Notes: generated by a model from the letters alone, not told the origin. A DNA stretch of 64,000 nucleotides from Agathobaculum massiliense (GCF_900291975.1 NZ_OMPN01000001.1:2804501-2868500), one strand, 5' to 3'. Shown: positions 25,662 through 33,962, counted from the stretch's first letter. Numbers and translations are program-made.

Positions 25662-26639
25662 ATGAAACGGTTATTATCAGCTTTGTTGGTCGGTGCGCTT
25701 TGTACGGGTGTATTAAGTGGCTGCGGCTCAAATGAGAAGCCGAGTGCGGGGGATAGCAGCGACTGGCCTTCACGGCCAATCACGGTTATAGTACCATATG
25801 GAGCAGGAGGGGATACGGATTTTAATGCGCGTGCCTACCTCGAAGGGCTGGGCAGTGAGTTAGGGACATCGGTTGTAGTCAGTAACGTTACTGGGTCCGG
25901 CGGCTCAATTGCAAGTCGTCAGGTAAAGGATTCCGATCCGGATGGATATACGGCGCTTTTTTTCCATACAGCAATGAATGTTAACCAGGCGATTGGCACA
26001 GCGGACTTCGGACTGGATGATTTCAAGTTGTCGGCAGTGGTCGGCAAGGGGCCTGGCGAGATTATTGTAGCGCGGAAAGATGCGGGCTACAATAACCTGG
26101 AAGAGCTGAAAGAGTACACGCAACAGCATCCGGGTGAGGTAAAGATGGGTATAGAAACCGGTACAATGGTGCATATCAACGGAAAGCAGATGCAGGATGC
26201 CGGTATTGATGTATCCTTTGTGGATGCGGGCGGCGCTTCCGATCGTGTTGCAGCGTTGGCGGGTGGACATATCGATTTAATTATCAACGCATATGGCACG
26301 GTTAAAGATTATCTGGAAACCGGTGAGTTTGTTGCCTTGGGACAGGTGAACGCAGAGCGCAGCGAGGGCTTTCCGGAAATTCCGACCGCTATAGAGCAAG
26401 GATTTGACATTCAACTTGAAAAATATTATTTCTTCGCTTTCCCTAAGGATACTCCGGATGAGATTGTACAGAAATTTGCGGATGCCTGCAAGGTTGTGAG
26501 TGAGCAGGAGGACTACGCGACCAGCATTATGGAGGCTTACCGCCAGACGCCGTTTTACGCAGATGCCGAGGAGGGGCGGGCATTGCTCGATTCCACCAAG
26601 GAGATTATTGATAAATACGCAGCAGAGTTGCTTTCTTAA
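25662..26639 (+). CDS. TTT transporter solute-binding lipoprotein (TctC family)
   Basis: 325 residues. A lipoprotein signal peptide ends in L-S-G-C with Cys21 as the lipidated residue. The mature part has the TctC signature W-P-S-R-P-I-T-V-I-V-P-Y-G-A-G-G-D-T-D near 35-53. It captures a carboxylate outside the membrane and delivers it to TctA/TctB. A perfect AAGGAGG precedes the ATG. A hairpin after the gene (26650-26680) may protect the mRNA so the binding protein is made in excess. TctC proteins bind very diverse carboxylates, so the ligand is unknown. Confidence 0.93.
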   Translation: MKRLLSALLVGALCTGVLSGCGSNEKPSAGDSSDWPSRPITVIVPYGAGGDTDFNARAYLEGLGSELGTSVVVSNVTGSGGSIASRQVKDSDPDGYTALFFHTAMNVNQAIGTADFGLDDFKLSAVVGKGPGEIIVARKDAGYNNLEELKEYTQQHPGEVKMGIETGTMVHINGKQMQDAGIDVSFVDAGGASDRVAALAGGHIDLIINAYGTVKDYLETGEFVALGQVNAERSEGFPEIPTAIEQGFDIQLEKYYFFAFPKDTPDEIVQKFADACKVVSEQEDYATSIMEAYRQTPFYADAEEGRALLDSTKEIIDKYAAELLS

Positions 26640-26649
26640 AGTGGATGCG

Positions 26650-26680
26650 GGATAGGGAACGGCAAGTCCGTTTCCTATCC
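26650..26680 (+). other. Intercistronic RNA hairpin between tctC and tctB
   Basis: Thirteen consecutive pairs (26650-26662 with 26668-26680, one G:T) around a five-base loop, with no T-run after it. It is probably an mRNA stabiliser or partial terminator separating the binding-protein gene from the permease genes. Confidence 0.6.
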
Positions 26681-26736
26681 TTGCAGAAATAAGATAAAAA
26701 TAAGCTGGACGTCTAACTGGTAAGGAGGCGGATTTG

Positions 26737-27225
26737 TTGAGGAAATATAAGGATGCAATTGTTGGTGGACTTGTCATTCTTGCGGCGGTTGGCTTGTTTG
26801 CGGCGAGCCTTACGATACAATCACTTTCGCTTAACCTAATAAAAGCGGATTTCTTCCCGAAGATGGATGCGATTCTGCTCGGCATACTGGGAATAGCGCT
26901 GCTTTGGGATGGATTGAGGAAAGCGGGACAGGCGTCGGAGGAATCAAAAGGCGAGGAGAAAAGCGGGATGTCGCAGGGTACTCGCTGCATGATTATAACG
27001 CTGGCGTTGATTGCAGTATATATTTTCTGTCTGGAGCCGATCGGATTCCTGCTATCGACCTTTGTTTACCTGGTCATACAGATGCTGGTGTTAGCGGATG
27101 AGTCACACCGGAAAAAGAAAGATATTCTGCTGTTCGTGATATTGTCGCTTGTTGTATCAGCCGGTATTTACCTTCTGTTCACACGTGTATTTTACCTGAT
27201 GCTGCCAAGCGGATTGTTGGGTTAA
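26737..27225 (+). CDS. TTT transporter small membrane subunit (TctB family)
   Basis: 162 residues with four hydrophobic segments (near 8-28, 35-55, 85-110 and 125-155), the TctB layout. A charged loop of Lys/Glu separates the second and third. It supports the large permease TctA. The start is a TTG. Two adjacent TTG codons exist at 26734 and 26737, and the second is eight bases after AAGGAGG and was chosen. tctA follows 12 bases later. Confidence 0.85.
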   Translation: MRKYKDAIVGGLVILAAVGLFAASLTIQSLSLNLIKADFFPKMDAILLGILGIALLWDGLRKAGQASEESKGEEKSGMSQGTRCMIITLALIAVYIFCLEPIGFLLSTFVYLVIQMLVLADESHRKKKDILLFVILSLVVSAGIYLLFTRVFYLMLPSGLLG

Positions 27226-27237
27226 AGGAGGCGTCGC

Positions 27238-28752
27238 ATGTTATCTTTGATCGCTACAGGGTTTGCAGAGGTCTGTAACCCGCTGTGCATTGCTTTGATT
27301 GCAGGCGGTGTCCTGCTTGGTATTATTTTTGGATCGATCCCAGGGCTTTCGGCAACCATGGCGGTGGCGCTCTGCCTGCCAATGACCTATGGTTTGGAGC
27401 CTATCGCAGGCATGGCATTGCTACTCGGCCTGTATATCGGCGGTATTTCGGGCGGCCTGGTCGCGGCAATATTGCTGCGTATCCCCGGTACACCGGCTTC
27501 GGTGGCAACCTGCTTTGACGGTTACCCGCTGGCCGCGAAAGGGCAGGCCGGTAAGGCGCTGGGAGTGGGTATCTTTTTCTCTTTCATTGGTACGTTGCTT
27601 GGCTTGGCTGTGTTGATGTTTATTGCACCATCGCTGGCAAGCGTTGCGTTGAAGTTCAGCTATTATGAATATTTTGCTGTAGGTGTTTTTTCTATTTCCA
27701 TGATGGCCAGCCTGATCAGCGGGTCGGTTGTCAAGGGACTGGTCAGTGGTGCAATTGGCTTGGCGTTTGCCATGGTTGGCGCGGCACCGATTGATGGCAT
27801 CCCGCGTTTGACGTTTGGTTTTCATGCGCTGGATGCCGGGTTTGATATTCTGCCCGTCCTGATTGGTTTGTTTGCAATTTCTGAGATTATCAAGGCTGCA
27901 AAGGAAAAGGGTAAGCCGCAGGGAAAGGTATTGCAGGACTTCAAAATTAAGGGCTTCGGCTTCTCCTTTGCGGAATTTAAGAGCCAGATCGTGAACCTGT
28001 TCCGTTCTGCGGCAATCGGAATAGGTATTGGCATTTTACCGGGCATCGGAGGAGGAACATCCAATATTCTGGCCTATACAGCGGCAAAGAATCAATCCAA
28101 AACACCTGAAAAATTTGGTACAGGCATTATTGATGGCATTGTTGCCTCCGAAACTGCCAATAACGCTTCAATCGGAGGTGCGCTGGTGCCATTGATGACA
28201 CTGGGCATACCTGGGGACACTGTGACCGCTATGCTTTTGGGTGGCCTGATGATTCATGGCCTGAACCCAGGACCGCTTCTGTTTCAGAATAACGGCCCGC
28301 TGGTATATGGTATTTTTGCGGCCTGTCTGATTGCAAATGTGTTTATGCTGTTGATGGAGTACTTAGGCATTAAGGTATTCGCACGCGTATTGACCGTGCC
28401 AAAGCACATACTTCTGCCGATTATTATGGTTCTATGCGTTGTCGGTGCGTTTGGTGTGAATAACCGCCTGTTTGATGTTTGGGCAGTCCTGTTCTTTGGT
28501 ATTGTTGCGTATTTGCTGGAAAAAGGGGGCTTCCCGCTGCCGCCAATCATTCTCGGATTCATACTGGGTCCAACGATAGAAACCAATCTCCGCCGCGGGC
28601 TGATGCAGTCAGAGGGAAGCATCGCTCCGTTTTTCACTCATCCGATCAGCTTGGCATTTCTGATTATTACGATGATTGTTATTGTCCTTGCAGTTCGTAA
28701 AGAATTAAGAGCGCGGCGTAGCAATCGGGTGGAAAAAGAAGGGAAATCGTAA
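27238..28752 (+). CDS. TTT transporter large permease (TctA family)
   Basis: 504 residues and about a dozen membrane segments. TctA motifs are clear: G-S-I-P-G-L-S near 31-37, a second G-I-G-I-L-P-G-I-G-G-G repeat near 260, and the A-A-I-L-L-R-I-P-G-T-P segment. TTT systems are secondary, ion-coupled carboxylate importers that need the TctC binding protein. The gene begins 12 bases after tctB, with GGAGG upstream of the ATG. Confidence 0.94.
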   Translation: MLSLIATGFAEVCNPLCIALIAGGVLLGIIFGSIPGLSATMAVALCLPMTYGLEPIAGMALLLGLYIGGISGGLVAAILLRIPGTPASVATCFDGYPLAAKGQAGKALGVGIFFSFIGTLLGLAVLMFIAPSLASVALKFSYYEYFAVGVFSISMMASLISGSVVKGLVSGAIGLAFAMVGAAPIDGIPRLTFGFHALDAGFDILPVLIGLFAISEIIKAAKEKGKPQGKVLQDFKIKGFGFSFAEFKSQIVNLFRSAAIGIGIGILPGIGGGTSNILAYTAAKNQSKTPEKFGTGIIDGIVASETANNASIGGALVPLMTLGIPGDTVTAMLLGGLMIHGLNPGPLLFQNNGPLVYGIFAACLIANVFMLLMEYLGIKVFARVLTVPKHILLPIIMVLCVVGAFGVNNRLFDVWAVLFFGIVAYLLEKGGFPLPPIILGFILGPTIETNLRRGLMQSEGSIAPFFTHPISLAFLIITMIVIVLAVRKELRARRSNRVEKEGKS

Positions 28753-28764
28753 AAGGAGTGCCGC

Positions 28765-29736
28765 ATGAGAAAAGTATATATCAGTGAACCGATCCATGAA
28801 GATGCGATTCGCCTGCTGGAGCGATCATTTGAGGTTGTGCAGGGCGGCGGCGCTGCGGATATTGCCGGACGCGCATACGGTTGCGAAGCGATACTGGTCC
28901 GCGTCGCCAGAATAACAGAGGAAATAATGGATGCTCTACCCGGACTGCGCGTGATTGCAAAGCACGGCATAGGCGTGGATAATATTGATGTACAGGCAGC
29001 TACAGCGCGTGGCATACTGGTGGTCAATGCGCCGACAGCAAATATACATGCCGTTGCAGAGCATACAGCGACGCTTATAATGGCGCTGCTGAAAAATTTG
29101 GTCTTTCTGGATGCAATGACCCGCAACGGTGGTTTTGAAAAACGAAATCAGCATATTGTGACTGAATTGCGGGGGAAGAAGGTCGGGTTTATTGGCTTTG
29201 GTCGAATCGCCCGTTTGGTACGGCAAAAGCTGTCCGGCTTTGAGGCTTCCTTTCTTGCTGCCGATCCTTTTATGGAACCAGAACAGGCAGAAGCGTTTGG
29301 TGTGACACCGGTAGATATGGAAAAACTTTTGGAACAGGCTGATGTAATTAGCCTGCATACACCGTTGACACCGGAAACACACCATTTGATAGATCGGAAT
29401 GCGCTGGAAAGGATGAAAAGAAGCGCGTTTCTGATTAATGCCGCCCGTGGGGCGGTTGTAGATGAACAGGCGTTGGTGGAAGCGCTACAGGCGCGTCGGA
29501 TTGCCGGCGCTGCGCTTGATGTATTTGAAGAAGAGCCACCGGCGGAGAACTGCCCGCTTTGGGGGTTAGACAATCTCATTGTGTCTCCGCATAACGCGGC
29601 GCTGAGCGATGCAGCGATGCGAGCAATGGGGATGGACAGTGCACAGGGGATTTTGGACTGTTTGGAGGATCGGCGTCCCGCGTATATGGTGAACGCCGAG
29701 GTATGGCACTGTGGAAAAACCAAAAGAGAGGTATGA
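28765..29736 (+). CDS. D-2-hydroxyacid dehydrogenase (SerA-like family)
   Basis: 323 residues. Rossmann motif G-F-I-G-F-G-R-I-A near 138-146. The catalytic Arg (N-A-A-R-G), Glu (E-E-E-P) and His (S-P-H-N-A) of the D-isomer-specific family are all present. Family members reduce or oxidise 3-phosphoglycerate, glyoxylate, hydroxypyruvate or (S)-sulfolactate (SlcC). It is short and lacks ACT domains, so it is not a regulated biosynthetic SerA. Its place between tctA and the transaldolase gene points to catabolism of an imported hydroxy acid. Confidence 0.88.
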   Translation: MRKVYISEPIHEDAIRLLERSFEVVQGGGAADIAGRAYGCEAILVRVARITEEIMDALPGLRVIAKHGIGVDNIDVQAATARGILVVNAPTANIHAVAEHTATLIMALLKNLVFLDAMTRNGGFEKRNQHIVTELRGKKVGFIGFGRIARLVRQKLSGFEASFLAADPFMEPEQAEAFGVTPVDMEKLLEQADVISLHTPLTPETHHLIDRNALERMKRSAFLINAARGAVVDEQALVEALQARRIAGAALDVFEEEPPAENCPLWGLDNLIVSPHNAALSDAAMRAMGMDSAQGILDCLEDRRPAYMVNAEVWHCGKTKREV

Positions 29737-29739
29737 CAA

Positions 29740-30783
29740 ATGAAGGCGAATTATTTCCAACGTGTACAGGCACAGACACCAACCCGGTTCTGGATTAATA
29801 ACGTTACGAGAGAGCAGGCGCGTCTGGCAATCGAAGCAGGGGCGGTCGGCTGTACTCAGAACCCTGCATATACATGGAAGATGATGGATGCTCCGGAGGA
29901 AAGGGAATACGTTTGTTCTTTGCTGGATCCCATTTTACAGCAGGAGGCAGATGATACGCAGGCATTGGTTCAGCTCCAGCGTGCGTTGGTAGAACGTGTG
30001 GCTCGACAGTTCATGCCATTATATGAAAAAAGTGGCGGCGATTTAGGATTGGTCAGCATACAGGGCGATCCTTTCCATGAGGATTGTGATACGATTGTGT
30101 GCTACGCACGCTATAACTGCTCTGCCTCCCCCAATATTATTGCGAAGATACCTGTGACAGAGGAGGGGCTGAAAGCGATCGAGGTGGTGCTGCAGGAAGG
30201 AATATCAGTTAACGCTACCGAAGTACTAAGCGTACGTCAGGCGCTGGATGTCTGCCGGGTCTATAACCGTATTACAGAAGGGGTGGCCAAAAAACCACAT
30301 ATTTATTTCTCCCACATTACAGGTATTTTTGACCAATATCTGTCTGAACAAGTTGCGCGTGAGGAAATTGAAGTCTGTCCGGACGCATTGTGGCAGGCAG
30401 GTATAGCGGCGGCGAAAAAAACCTATTGGATGACGAGGGAGGTATGCCCTAAGATGGGATTTATCGGCGGCGGCGCCCGTGGGCTTCAGCATTTTACCGA
30501 AATGGTGGGCGCGGATGCCTGTATAACAATTAACTGGAAGGGAACAGCGGATCGCTTAATTGAACAGGATATGCCTGTCGTACAGCGGTTCTTCATGCCT
30601 ACCCCCGCATCCGTCATTGAGGAGTTGCGGGCCAAGCTGCCCGATTTTCGCAAGGGATACGATGTGGATGCTCTGGAGCCGTCCGAATATGAGGATTTTG
30701 GGCCGGTCGTATTGTTCCGGTCGGGGTTTGAAACGGCCTGGAAAAACGCGCTGGAATTTATAGCTGAGCGACGTAGGGGATAG
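29740..30783 (+). CDS. Transaldolase-family protein, last gene of the TTT operon
   Basis: 347 residues with a TIM-barrel transaldolase core. The Schiff-base lysine lies in A-K-I-P-V-T-E-E-G (near residue 133), followed by A-I and G-I-S-V-N-A-T-E, which parallels the G-I-x-x-N-x-T of transaldolases. The N-terminus has a family-like (T/C)-Q-N-P motif (C-T-Q-N-P). It is far longer than the roughly 215-residue fructose-6-phosphate aldolase type. The gene starts four bases after the dehydrogenase stop and ends at a strong bidirectional terminator. A transaldolase in a carboxylate-uptake operon is unexpected; the substrate is unknown. Confidence 0.8.
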   Translation: MKANYFQRVQAQTPTRFWINNVTREQARLAIEAGAVGCTQNPAYTWKMMDAPEEREYVCSLLDPILQQEADDTQALVQLQRALVERVARQFMPLYEKSGGDLGLVSIQGDPFHEDCDTIVCYARYNCSASPNIIAKIPVTEEGLKAIEVVLQEGISVNATEVLSVRQALDVCRVYNRITEGVAKKPHIYFSHITGIFDQYLSEQVAREEIEVCPDALWQAGIAAAKKTYWMTREVCPKMGFIGGGARGLQHFTEMVGADACITINWKGTADRLIEQDMPVVQRFFMPTPASVIEELRAKLPDFRKGYDVDALEPSEYEDFGPVVLFRSGFETAWKNALEFIAERRRG

Positions 30784-30827
30784 ACACAAAAAACACCGCG
30801 CGTAAGCACGGTGTTTTTTGTGTCTAT
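30780..30827. terminator. Bidirectional intrinsic terminator
   Basis: A 19-bp perfect inverted repeat (30780-30798 with 30809-30827) whose arms carry six-base A and T runs, so it can work for the transaldolase gene (+) and the dacF-like gene (-). Confidence 0.9.
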
Positions 30828-30845
30828 TGGGATTTCTGCTCTGTA

Positions 30846-32303
30846 TCAACGGCGCCGCCTACGCTGGTAATTGGAATTTTCGTAACGGGCACGCATGTTT
30901 TTGCGCTGCTTCCGCCGGCGCATGCCGCCGAACGTCAGGTTGAACAGAATGTAGAGTACGACAAAGATTGCCAGCACGACCAAGATCACCTTGAACGCAG
31001 TGCTTTTGAAGAAGTTTTCGAGCTTGTCCGCATAATACAGGACGTTGCTGCGTTCCACGTCGTTGAGCGAAACCAGCTCGACCGTGCCGTATTCGACGCC
31101 GCCGTAGGAGTAGGTGATGCTGCCGATGACATCCCCCGCCTTGATAGGGGCGTCCTTGCTGTCCGGTATGGTGGGGAACTGCTCCAGTTGGTCGACCTCC
31201 AAGTTTTTGGGGAGTGTGGCGACAAGGTCGTTTTTGGCGGTCAGCACGACCTCGTCCGCGTCTGTGGACAGGCGGACGTTGACGTGCGTGATCTCCTGCC
31301 CCTGCTTGGCCAGCGTTTTGGAGACAAAGTTCTCAAAGCCCCAGTCGAACAGACGGTTGGTTTCGGTAAAGCTCTTGGCGACAGTCGAACTGTCCGGCGC
31401 GTCCGCGCAGCCGAGCAGGACCGAATACAGCTTGGCCCCGCCCTTTTCCGCATAGGAAACCAGGCAGTTACCAGCCTGCGAGGTGTGACCGGTTTTAATC
31501 CCTTTGGCGTAGACGTTCGACCAGGGATCGGTGCGGCGGAAAATGAGCTGGTTGGTGGTGAAAATGATGCGCGAATCGTGCATGTTGGTCGCAGGCATCC
31601 GATACTGTGCGGTTTCGGCGATCGTAACGAACGTCTCATCCTGCATGGCAGCCTGCGAGATCAGCAGCAGGTCGCGCGCGGTGGAATAATGGTCGTCCGC
31701 ATGCAGGCCGCAGGGGTTGGAGAAATGCGTGCCGGTGCAGCCAAGCTCCTGCGCGCGCGCGTTCATCATGTTGACAAATTCCTCGTACGATCCACCGACA
31801 TGCCGCGCCAGCATATAGGCCGCCTCGTTTGCCGAGGGAAGCATGAGCGCGTACAGCAGGTCGATGACACGCACCTGCTCGCCGACCTTGATATCGGCGT
31901 TTGAACTGTCGGCCGTGACGTTTTCAAAGTCCGACTCCTGTGCGGTGACGATCTCCTCCAGATCCTCGACATGCTCGAGCGTGAGCAGCGCGGTCATGAC
32001 CTTGGTGGTTGAGGCGGGGTAACGCCGCTCGTCCGCGTTTTTTTCATACAGCACCATGCCTGTATCGGCGTTGACCAGCAGCGCGGCGGTGGCGTCGATC
32101 AAGGGATCGGCCAGGCCGCCGGCTGTGGTGCCGCTTTCAATTTTTGCGTCTCCGCCCTCCGCGGCGTCGGTGTCGTTCTGGGAGGAGAGCGTGTCGTCCT
32201 CTCCTACGGTCGCAGAGGCCCGCGGGAGCGGCGCGGCGGAAAATAAAAACAGGAAACAAAGCGCAAGCGCGGTCAGGCGGCGGAAAAAAACATTACTTTT
32301 CAT
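30846..32303 (-). CDS. dacF: D-alanyl-D-alanine carboxypeptidase (DacF/PBP5-type)
   Basis: 485 residues. A signal peptide (about 1-31) and an acidic linker precede the peptidase S11 domain. The active-site S-T-T-K lies near residue 95, S-A-N near 155 and K-T-G (I-K-T-G-H-T) near 255. A PBP5 C-terminal beta domain follows, then a membrane helix (about 440-462) and a very basic tail rich in Arg. It trims pentapeptides in the wall. The frame is open upstream, but the ATG at 32303 gives the signal peptide and has GGGGGAT before it. It overlaps the preceding small gene by 11 bases. A sporulation role is suggested by ylbJ in the same operon. Confidence 0.88.
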   Translation of the reverse strand: MKSNVFFRRLTALALCFLFLFSAAPLPRASATVGEDDTLSSQNDTDAAEGGDAKIESGTTAGGLADPLIDATAALLVNADTGMVLYEKNADERRYPASTTKVMTALLTLEHVEDLEEIVTAQESDFENVTADSSNADIKVGEQVRVIDLLYALMLPSANEAAYMLARHVGGSYEEFVNMMNARAQELGCTGTHFSNPCGLHADDHYSTARDLLLISQAAMQDETFVTIAETAQYRMPATNMHDSRIIFTTNQLIFRRTDPWSNVYAKGIKTGHTSQAGNCLVSYAEKGGAKLYSVLLGCADAPDSSTVAKSFTETNRLFDWGFENFVSKTLAKQGQEITHVNVRLSTDADEVVLTAKNDLVATLPKNLEVDQLEQFPTIPDSKDAPIKAGDVIGSITYSYGGVEYGTVELVSLNDVERSNVLYYADKLENFFKSTAFKVILVVLAIFVVLYILFNLTFGGMRRRKQRKNMRARYENSNYQRRRRR

Positions 32304-32532
32304 GCGGATCCCCCAGAGAAAAGTCTGCGTCGGTGAAATGGCCGCGTATGGCCGCGGGCTTGGGCGGGATGCGGCGCAGCGGGTCGTACCGGAACGCACG
32401 GCAGTGGTCGGTGCCGTCGACAACGCCGCGGCGGCGGCAGGCGATGCGCTGCCCGTCCGCCAAGGGGGAGCCGTGCGCGCAATAAATGCAGCGTGGCTCG
32501 ATATCCTTTCGCAGCAGCTTTTTCAGCTTCAT
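32293..32532 (-). CDS. Small four-cysteine conserved protein
   Basis: 79 residues. Cysteines occur as C-I-Y-C near residue 15-18, then A-C-R-R and H-C-R-A-F, a plausible zinc-binding set, followed by R-Y-D-P-L-R-R-I-P and a C-terminal D-F-S-L. I recognise the pattern as a small hypothetical family in Clostridia with no known function. The ATG at 32532 is preceded by GGAGTG at a suitable distance. A GTG at 32544 is the alternative. It overlaps the dacF-like gene by 11 bases and follows ylbJ, so it is translated in the same operon. Confidence 0.7.
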   Translation of the reverse strand: MKLKKLLRKDIEPRCIYCAHGSPLADGQRIACRRRGVVDGTDHCRAFRYDPLRRIPPKPAAIRGHFTDADFSLGDPHEK

Positions 32533-32568
32533 GCGGATGGTCACTCCATTCTTATGTACTGTGACCCA

Positions 32569-33603
32569 TTATATCTTATTTTTCGTGCTTTTTCCACCCC
32601 AAATTAATAACAATACCAAAACGCCGAGCAGGACGGCGCCGGTCAGGTTAAAGGCACGGGGGGGCGCGGCGGCGCCTGCGAACACGGCCAGCGCCCTGGG
32701 GGAAAGCTGGAACAGCAAAGCGGTACACACGGCGGCAATCGTGCCGTGGAGCAGCTTGCCGAGCGTGAAAGCGCCGGATGGGAGCGCGAACGGAGCGGTC
32801 AGCGCGCGCGCCTGGAACTGTACGGCCAGCCCGCCGAAGCCGAGCAGGAAGGACGCCAGCGTGAGCTGGGCGCAGATGGTCAGGGGAAGCAGCGTCAGCT
32901 CGTCAAGACCGTTGGTCAGCTCGATCAGGCCGGCCAGCATATCGCCGTACGGCAGAGCGCGCAGGGCGGGACGGAGCAGCCGCAGCAGGACGGAAAAAAC
33001 CGTCAGGAAGGCGGTGACGGTCAGCGCGGTGCGCGCGGCCTGCTGCGTGGCACCGCAGAAAGCGGAGGCAAAGCCTTCCCTGGGCGCAGCGGCCGCTCGC
33101 CCGCCCGCTGACTGCGCCATGGGGCCGCGCGCCACGACCAGACCGGTCAGCAGCGCGGACAGCGCGTGTATGCCGTAGAGGACCGCGCCGGTCCGCGCGC
33201 TGCCGAACACGCCCAGCCCGACCAACCCAATACAGAAGCCCGGGCTGGCGCAGTTGCAGAACGCGTTGACCCGCGCGGCGGCTTCGCGCGACAGCGCGCC
33301 CTGCTGGAGCAGCTCGGCCACGGTGGCCGCGCCGACCGGATAACCGCCGGTCAGCCCCAGTATGACCGCGGGCGCGGCCTCGGGCGGCAGACCGTACAGC
33401 CGTGCGAGCGGCCGGGCGGCAGCCCGGCCGAGCCGCTCCGCCAGTCCGGAACGGACAAGCAGGCCGCTGGCCACGAAAAATGGGAACAGCGCAGGCAGCG
33501 CCTCGCGGCCGGCAAGCGCTAGACCTTCACGCACCCCGTCCGCGCAGGCGGCCGGGCAGAGCAGGAACGCCGCGAACAGCGCAAGGGAGAAAAACAGCTT
33601 CAT
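32569..33603 (-). CDS. ylbJ: YlbJ-like sporulation integral membrane protein
   Basis: 344 residues with about eight to ten hydrophobic segments and the nucleoside-recognition (gate) fold. YlbJ-type landmarks are L-F-P-F-F-V-A-S near 43, G-G-Y-P-V-G-A near 88 and F-C-N-C-A-S-P-G-F near 118. Bacillus ylbJ is a sigma-E gene needed for spore cortex formation. The ATG at 33603 follows GGTGAGG; the GTG at 33612 overlaps that SD. A sigma-E-like promoter lies upstream. Other gate-domain membrane proteins are possible, but length and motifs favour YlbJ. Confidence 0.8.
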   Translation of the reverse strand: MKLFFSLALFAAFLLCPAACADGVREGLALAGREALPALFPFFVASGLLVRSGLAERLGRAAARPLARLYGLPPEAAPAVILGLTGGYPVGAATVAELLQQGALSREAAARVNAFCNCASPGFCIGLVGLGVFGSARTGAVLYGIHALSALLTGLVVARGPMAQSAGGRAAAAPREGFASAFCGATQQAARTALTVTAFLTVFSVLLRLLRPALRALPYGDMLAGLIELTNGLDELTLLPLTICAQLTLASFLLGFGGLAVQFQARALTAPFALPSGAFTLGKLLHGTIAAVCTALLFQLSPRALAVFAGAAAPPRAFNLTGAVLLGVLVLLLIWGGKSTKNKI

Positions 33604-33633
33604 TGACCTCACCCCGGTTGACAGAGATTCCCT

Positions 33634-33662
33634 ATTCTATGTCCGGCAGGCAAGTTTCATGC
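33634..33662 (-). promoter_or_regulatory. Candidate sigma-E promoter for the ylbJ operon
   Basis: On the minus strand, GCATGAA, 14 bases, CATAGAAT. The -10 matches the sigma-E CATACAAT at 7 of 8, and the -35 is weak. It starts 31 bases before the ylbJ ATG and overlaps the divergent yqfC promoter. Confidence 0.4.
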
Positions 33663-33678
33663 CGGCGCCGCATACAAT
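33650..33678 (+). promoter_or_regulatory. Candidate sigma-E promoter for yqfC-yqfD
   Basis: GCAAGTT, 14 bases, CATACAAT. The -10 is a perfect sigma-E element and the -35 is 5 of 7 against GCATATT. yqfC and yqfD are sigma-E genes in Bacillus, which supports the call. Confidence 0.55.
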
Positions 33679-33701
33679 AGCCCGAACGGAGGAGGGGACG
33701 C

Positions 33702-33962
33702 ATGGCGCACGATGGGTTTGGGGCGGCGATTCTGGAGGATCTGCACGGAAGCCGCCCGCGCGTAGAGATCATCGGCAACAGCCGCGTCGTGGTGGAGAAC
33801 CACCGCGGGATACAGGAGTATGACGACGGGCTGCTCCGCATCAAATGTTGCGGCTGCGAGGTGCGCATCACGGGCGCGGGCCTGACGCTCGCGGCGCTTT
33901 CGCTGGATGAGCTGGCGGTGACCGGAACGATCGTTTCGGTGGAATACACCACGGCGGGCTGA
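33702..33962 (+). CDS. yqfC: Sporulation protein YqfC
   Basis: 86 residues, the family size, with the YqfC pattern P-R-V-E-I-I-G-N near 19-26, V-E-N-H-R-G-I-Q-E-Y near 31-40 and the closing G-T-I-V-S-V-E-Y. It belongs to a group of mother-cell proteins in spore formers whose biochemical role is not known. A GGAGGAGG precedes the ATG. It is followed by yqfD after 21 bases, as in Bacillus. Confidence 0.9.
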   Translation: MAHDGFGAAILEDLHGSRPRVEIIGNSRVVVENHRGIQEYDDGLLRIKCCGCEVRITGAGLTLAALSLDELAVTGTIVSVEYTTAG

